Shown here piece after piece: positions 6,654-9,226 of a DNA stretch of 9,226 nucleotides (positions within the stretch are counted from its first letter, which is position 1; each line of letters opens with the position of its first letter). Below the pieces are notes generated by a model. It was not told where the DNA came from. It made no database searches and saw only the letters and a list, made by a program, of their open reading frames with translations. A program made the position numbers and the translations under genes. Source of the DNA: CAYLZN01 sp964387935 (lineage in GTDB: Bacteria; Acidobacteriota; Vicinamibacteria; Vicinamibacterales; JAFNAJ01); assembly GCA_964387935.1 (NCBI GenBank), contig CAYLZN010000236.1, positions 1-9,226 of the forward strand, in the 5' to 3' direction.

Positions 6654-7247
6654 GTGCAGTACTTGGTCAAGCAGTACGGGCTCGAACAGGGAGCGCTCGA
6701 GATCCAGTACATCGAGGAGTTCTTCAACGAGTTCCCGACCAGGAAGACCGCCGACGAGATCATTGCGCGGCTCACGGGGCGGGATCATCAGATCCTCATG
6801 GCCGAAGCCCCGATGCCCGACGATCAGGCGATGGTCATCCCGGTGAGCTACCGCGTCTCGCACGAACTCCGGCCCACGGAAGCCGATCCGAAGCTCGCAG
6901 ACCTCGTGACGCGCCTGGCGGGCGCCCTCGAGTTCGACGACCGGCGCGTCCTCTATTCGTGGATCGGGGGCACGCGCACGGACTGGCGCGGGCGGGGCCA
7001 CTTCCGCGCGCTCGCCGAGGAACAGGAGGCGTGGGCGGTCCACGCGGGCTTCCACGAGATCGTCGTCAAGACACGGAATCGTTTCTACGGCATGCGGGGC
7101 ACGCTCGACAGCCTGCGGTACGACGTGATCAAGTTCGAGCCCCATCCCACCGACAACCGCGAGTCGAAAGTGTACCTGAGCAAGAAGCTCGGCGCCGAGG
7201 TGCTCAGGGATCACCGCTCGCGGCGGACGGTCGTCCAGGTCGGCTGA
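6654..7247 (+). CDS. GNAT-family N-acetyltransferase
   Basis: The 197-residue protein has a C-terminal half typical of GNAT enzymes: a strand YSWIGGTRTD (about 101-110), the acetyl-CoA pyrophosphate loop WRGRGHFRALAEEQEAW (111-127) leading into its helix, a following strand HEIVVKTRNRF (134-144), and a late strand LRYDVIKFEP (154-163). The loop reads R-G-R-G-H-F, so the usual last Gly/Ala of RxxGxG/A is Phe117. The N-terminal part (1-95) is less typical, and a charged tail (KVYLSKKLGAEVLRDH) closes the protein. Substrate unknown; it could be a small molecule or a protein. Start GTG 6654 is supported by AGGAGG at 6640-6645. Its stop is 11 bp before the ispG ATG, so the two are very likely co-transcribed, probably from the TATAAT box at 6585. 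Confidence 0.83.
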   Translation: MQYLVKQYGLEQGALEIQYIEEFFNEFPTRKTADEIIARLTGRDHQILMAEAPMPDDQAMVIPVSYRVSHELRPTEADPKLADLVTRLAGALEFDDRRVLYSWIGGTRTDWRGRGHFRALAEEQEAWAVHAGFHEIVVKTRNRFYGMRGTLDSLRYDVIKFEPHPTDNRESKVYLSKKLGAEVLRDHRSRRTVVQVG

Positions 7248-7249
7248 GG
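7246..7249 (+). promoter_or_regulatory. Ribosome binding site for ispG overlapping the upstream stop
   Basis: GAGG begins inside the TGA stop of the acetyltransferase gene (7245-7247) and ends nine bases before the ATG at 7259. This supports that start and couples the two genes. Confidence 0.5.
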
Positions 7250-7258
7250 CCCGTTCCG

Positions 7259-8485
7259 ATGCAGACCATCAAGCTCCATCGCACGGTCGGGGTGCGCGTC
7301 GGCCGAGTCCAGGTCGGCGGCGGCGCGCCGATCGTCGTCCAATCCATGACGAGCACGGACACGACCGACGTCGAGGCCACCGTGCGGCAGACGCTGGACC
7401 TCGCGGAGGCGGGCTCGGAACTCGTGCGGTTCACGGTGAACACGCCCGAAGCCGCCCTCGCGGTGCCCGAGATCAGGCGGCGACTCGCAGGCGCCGGCTG
7501 CGAGGTGCCGATCATCGGGGATTTCCACTACAACGGGCACCTGCTGCTGACGCGCTACCCTGCATGCGCCGAGGCCCTCGACAAGTACCGGATCAACCCG
7601 GGCAACGTCGGCGTCGGGGCGCGCCGCGACGAGCAGTTCGCCACGATCTGCGCGGTCGCCCGTGATCGAAACAAACCCGTGCGTATCGGCGTCAACGCCG
7701 GGTCGCTCAACCAGGACCTCGTCGTCCAGAAGATGCAGGAGAACACCGACCGCGGCCTGGGCCGCACGTCGGAGGAGATCCTCAACGAGTGCCTGATCAT
7801 CTCGGCGCTCGAGTCCACGGCCCTGGCACTCGCGTCGGGCCTGCGGAAGGACCAGATCATCATCTCCTGTAAGGTGTCGCGCCCGCGCGACCTGATCGCG
7901 GTCTACCGGGAGCTGTCGCGCAGGACCGACCAGCCGTTGCACCTCGGGCTCACCGAGGCCGGCATGGGACTCAAGGGACTCGTGTGGTCCGCCTCCTCGA
8001 TGGGCATCCTGCTGAACGAAGGAATCGGCGACACGATTCGCGTGTCGCTGACGCCCCGGCCTGGTGGGGACCGTCGCGAGGAGGTCTATGCCTGCCAGGA
8101 GTTGCTGCAGGCCCTCGGGCTCAGGTCGTTCTCGCCCAGCGTCACCGCGTGCCCGGGCTGCGGCCGAACGACGAGCTCGACGTTCCAGGAGCTGGCCGAG
8201 CGCATCCAGGACTACGTGCGCGCCAGGCAGCCCGAATGGAAGACCCGCTACGAGGGCGTCGAAACCCTGACGCTCGCCGTGATGGGCTGCGTCGTCAACG
8301 GCCCTGGCGAGTCGAAGGCCGCGAACATCGGCATCAGCCTGCCTGGCACCGGCGAGGCCCCGCACTGCCCCGTGTTCATCGACGGGGTGCACGCGACGAC
8401 CCTGCGAGGCACCTACGAGGAACTCGCCGCCGCGTTCCAGGAACTCGTGGACACCTACGTGGCCACGCACTACCCGCCACGCTGA
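7259..8485 (+). CDS. ispG: 4-hydroxy-3-methylbut-2-enyl diphosphate synthase (IspG/GcpE)
   Basis: IspG catalyses the penultimate step of the MEP isoprenoid pathway, reducing methylerythritol cyclodiphosphate to HMBPP with a [4Fe-4S] cluster in the cytoplasm. The 408-residue protein starts with the family signature (IVVQSMTSTDTTDVEATV, 25-42) and the TIM-barrel motifs IIGDFHYNG (85-93), KYRINPGNVG (109-118) and LGLTEAGMG (229-237). The C-terminal ferredoxin-like domain holds the cluster ligands Cys298 and Cys301 (ACPGCGRT), Cys344 (MGCVVNGPGES) and Glu351, equivalent to Cys270, Cys273, Cys305 and Glu312 of E. coli. It is longer than the 372-residue E. coli enzyme, in line with the longer bacterial subtype; extra residues lie between the barrel and the first Cys pair. 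All key residues are present. ATG 7259 follows GAGG at 7246. It is second in a pair with a GNAT gene, and its stop codon lies in the first unit of a heptamer repeat array. Confidence 0.98.
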   Translation: MQTIKLHRTVGVRVGRVQVGGGAPIVVQSMTSTDTTDVEATVRQTLDLAEAGSELVRFTVNTPEAALAVPEIRRRLAGAGCEVPIIGDFHYNGHLLLTRYPACAEALDKYRINPGNVGVGARRDEQFATICAVARDRNKPVRIGVNAGSLNQDLVVQKMQENTDRGLGRTSEEILNECLIISALESTALALASGLRKDQIIISCKVSRPRDLIAVYRELSRRTDQPLHLGLTEAGMGLKGLVWSASSMGILLNEGIGDTIRVSLTPRPGGDRREEVYACQELLQALGLRSFSPSVTACPGCGRTTSSTFQELAERIQDYVRARQPEWKTRYEGVETLTLAVMGCVVNGPGESKAANIGISLPGTGEAPHCPVFIDGVHATTLRGTYEELAAAFQELVDTYVATHYPPR

Positions 8486-8551
8486 GCCCCGAGCCCTGGG
8501 CCCTGAGCCTTGAGCCCTGAGCCTTGAGCCTTGCGCCTTGCGCCCTGAGCC
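8482..8551. repeat. Heptanucleotide tandem repeat, ten units, consensus YTGAGCC
   Basis: Ten 7-bp units follow each other without a phase break: CTGAGCC, CCGAGCC, CTGGGCC, CTGAGCC, TTGAGCC, CTGAGCC, TTGAGCC, TTGCGCC, TTGCGCC, CTGAGCC. Variation is limited to unit positions 1, 2 and 4. The first unit contains the ispG stop TGA (8483-8485) and the array ends five bases before the last base of the convergent gene, so it fills nearly the whole spacer. Because seven is not a multiple of three, the TGA in each unit falls in all three plus-strand frames. It has no spacer structure (not CRISPR) and no strong hairpin or T-tract (not a classical terminator). Confidence 0.92.
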
Positions 8552-8556
8552 CGCCC

Positions 8557-9226
8557 CTACGGCAGCCTCGTCCCGACCGCGTTCGTTCCGGCCGCCCAGG
8601 TCTGCCCGACCGCGTTCCAGTACATCGCGCGCTCGACGACGATGCCGGTGGGCGTGTCACCGAGACTCTCGATGAGCGCCCCGAAACGCTTGCCGGCAGC
8701 CTCCGGGAACTCGGCGCCTACCGGAACGTTGAACCGGCTGTTGGCCCGTAGCGGATACGTGCGGCTCGCGGTGGAGCCGTTCTCGAAGAGCAGGGTCACC
8801 TTCACCGAGGCGTCGAATGGCGAGGTGTTGGCCAGGAGGATGAACGTCGCGCGATCCTGCGGCCCACCCTGCTCGCCGTCGGCCAGCGCCCATCGCGATG
8901 CGGTCGTCGTCGTCCCCGGGCTGTTGTGCGCCTCGGCCCAGTCCACGACGCTCGGCCCGGGCCACCACATGGTCCGCTCGACGATGATCGGAACACCGTT
9001 CAGGGATTCGAGGCTGGCCGACACCGCACTGTTCGCCAGTTTGGGGTCTTCCAGGTCCACCCAGATGTTGAAGCGACTCCACGGGTTCACGAGGTAGGTC
9101 CGCTCCACCGTGTCCCCGTCCGGCAGCTTGAACGACGCCTTGACGGACGCTGGAGTGGTCTCCGGGTTCGCCACGAGGATGAACTCGTCGAAGTAGTCAC
9201 CCGTGGCGCCCTCGGCGAGGAACCAC
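8557..9226 (-). CDS. C-terminus of a surface/secreted protein with two 111-residue beta-rich repeats (DUF5719-like), 5' end cut by window edge
   Basis: The minus-strand frame is open from the right edge to TAG at 8557, giving 222 residues of a longer protein. It consists of two tandem units. Unit 1 (visible residues 1-111) runs from WFLAEGATGDYFDEFILVAN to the linker DWAEAHNSPGTTTTASR. Unit 2 (112-222) runs from WALADGEQG and ATFILLANTS to TWAAGTNAVGTRLP. Shared landmarks are ILVANP/ILLANT, VKASFKLPDG/VKVTLLFENG, RTYLVNPWSRFNI/RTYPLRANSRFNV and IIVERTMWW/IVVERAMYW. The WFLAEGATG...F.ILVANP pattern is familiar from DUF5719-type repeats at the C-termini of large secreted or cell-surface proteins. 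The role is probably structural or adhesive; the N-terminal catalytic or binding domain, if any, is outside the window. The internal GTG near 9174 is not the start, because homologous sequence continues upstream of it. Convergent with ispG. Confidence 0.85.
   Translation of the reverse strand, partial: WFLAEGATGDYFDEFILVANPETTPASVKASFKLPDGDTVERTYLVNPWSRFNIWVDLEDPKLANSAVSASLESLNGVPIIVERTMWWPGPSVVDWAEAHNSPGTTTTASRWALADGEQGGPQDRATFILLANTSPFDASVKVTLLFENGSTASRTYPLRANSRFNVPVGAEFPEAAGKRFGALIESLGDTPTGIVVERAMYWNAVGQTWAAGTNAVGTRLP

Noticed and set aside
5964..7214. Minus-strand open frame of 416 codons opposite the secreted protein and GNAT genes
   Set aside because: The opposite strand has a signal peptide, a strong ribosome site and GNAT motifs; this frame has none.
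7211..8470. Minus-strand open frame opposite ispG
   Set aside because: Exactly antisense to ispG, which is certain.
8482..8551. CRISPR-like array
   Set aside because: Units are seven bases and contiguous, with no spacers.
8376..8660. Short minus-strand frame translating the heptamer array into a periodic RAQGSRL-like peptide
   Set aside because: The periodicity comes from three 7-bp units equalling 21 bp, and the frame overlaps the ends of two supported genes. It is an artefact of the repeat.

Overview
The window is GC-rich chromosomal DNA (9,226 bp) from a bacterium that uses the MEP isoprenoid pathway. Gene content, codon use and the C-terminal surface-protein repeat at the right edge suggest an Acidobacteriota (Vicinamibacteria-like) genome. 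That placement is inference from memory of similar proteins, not a search result. No rRNA, tRNA, CRISPR array, transposase or phage gene was seen.

Layout. Positions 1-2507 (minus strand, running off the left edge) hold a large NDP-forming acyl-CoA synthetase with the start of a C-terminal GNAT acetyltransferase domain. A 91-bp divergent spacer (2508-2598) separates it from a tightly overlapping plus-strand trio: a Rieske non-haem iron oxygenase (2599-3687), a class I SAM methyltransferase (3684-4460) and a polytopic membrane protein of GT-C-like appearance (4453-5982). These overlap by 4 and 8 bp, which indicates translational coupling and probably one pathway. Next come a small predicted secreted protein of unknown function (6036-6581), a GNAT acetyltransferase (6654-7247) preceded by a TATAAT box and a strong Shine-Dalgarno, and ispG (7259-8485), 11 bp after the GNAT gene. 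The right end (8557-9226, minus strand) is the C-terminus of a protein built from two 111-residue beta-rich repeats, convergent with ispG.

How the genes fit together. The acyl-CoA synthetase/GNAT fusion belongs to the family that makes acyl-CoA with ADP formation and/or acetylates protein lysines. IspG is a housekeeping isoprenoid enzyme. The oxygenase-methyltransferase-membrane protein trio is the least explained part: its substrate is unknown and no reductase or ferredoxin partner is encoded in the window. The most unusual non-coding feature is an array of ten in-phase 7-bp units (consensus YTGAGCC, 8482-8551) that supplies the ispG stop codon and fills nearly all of the convergent spacer.
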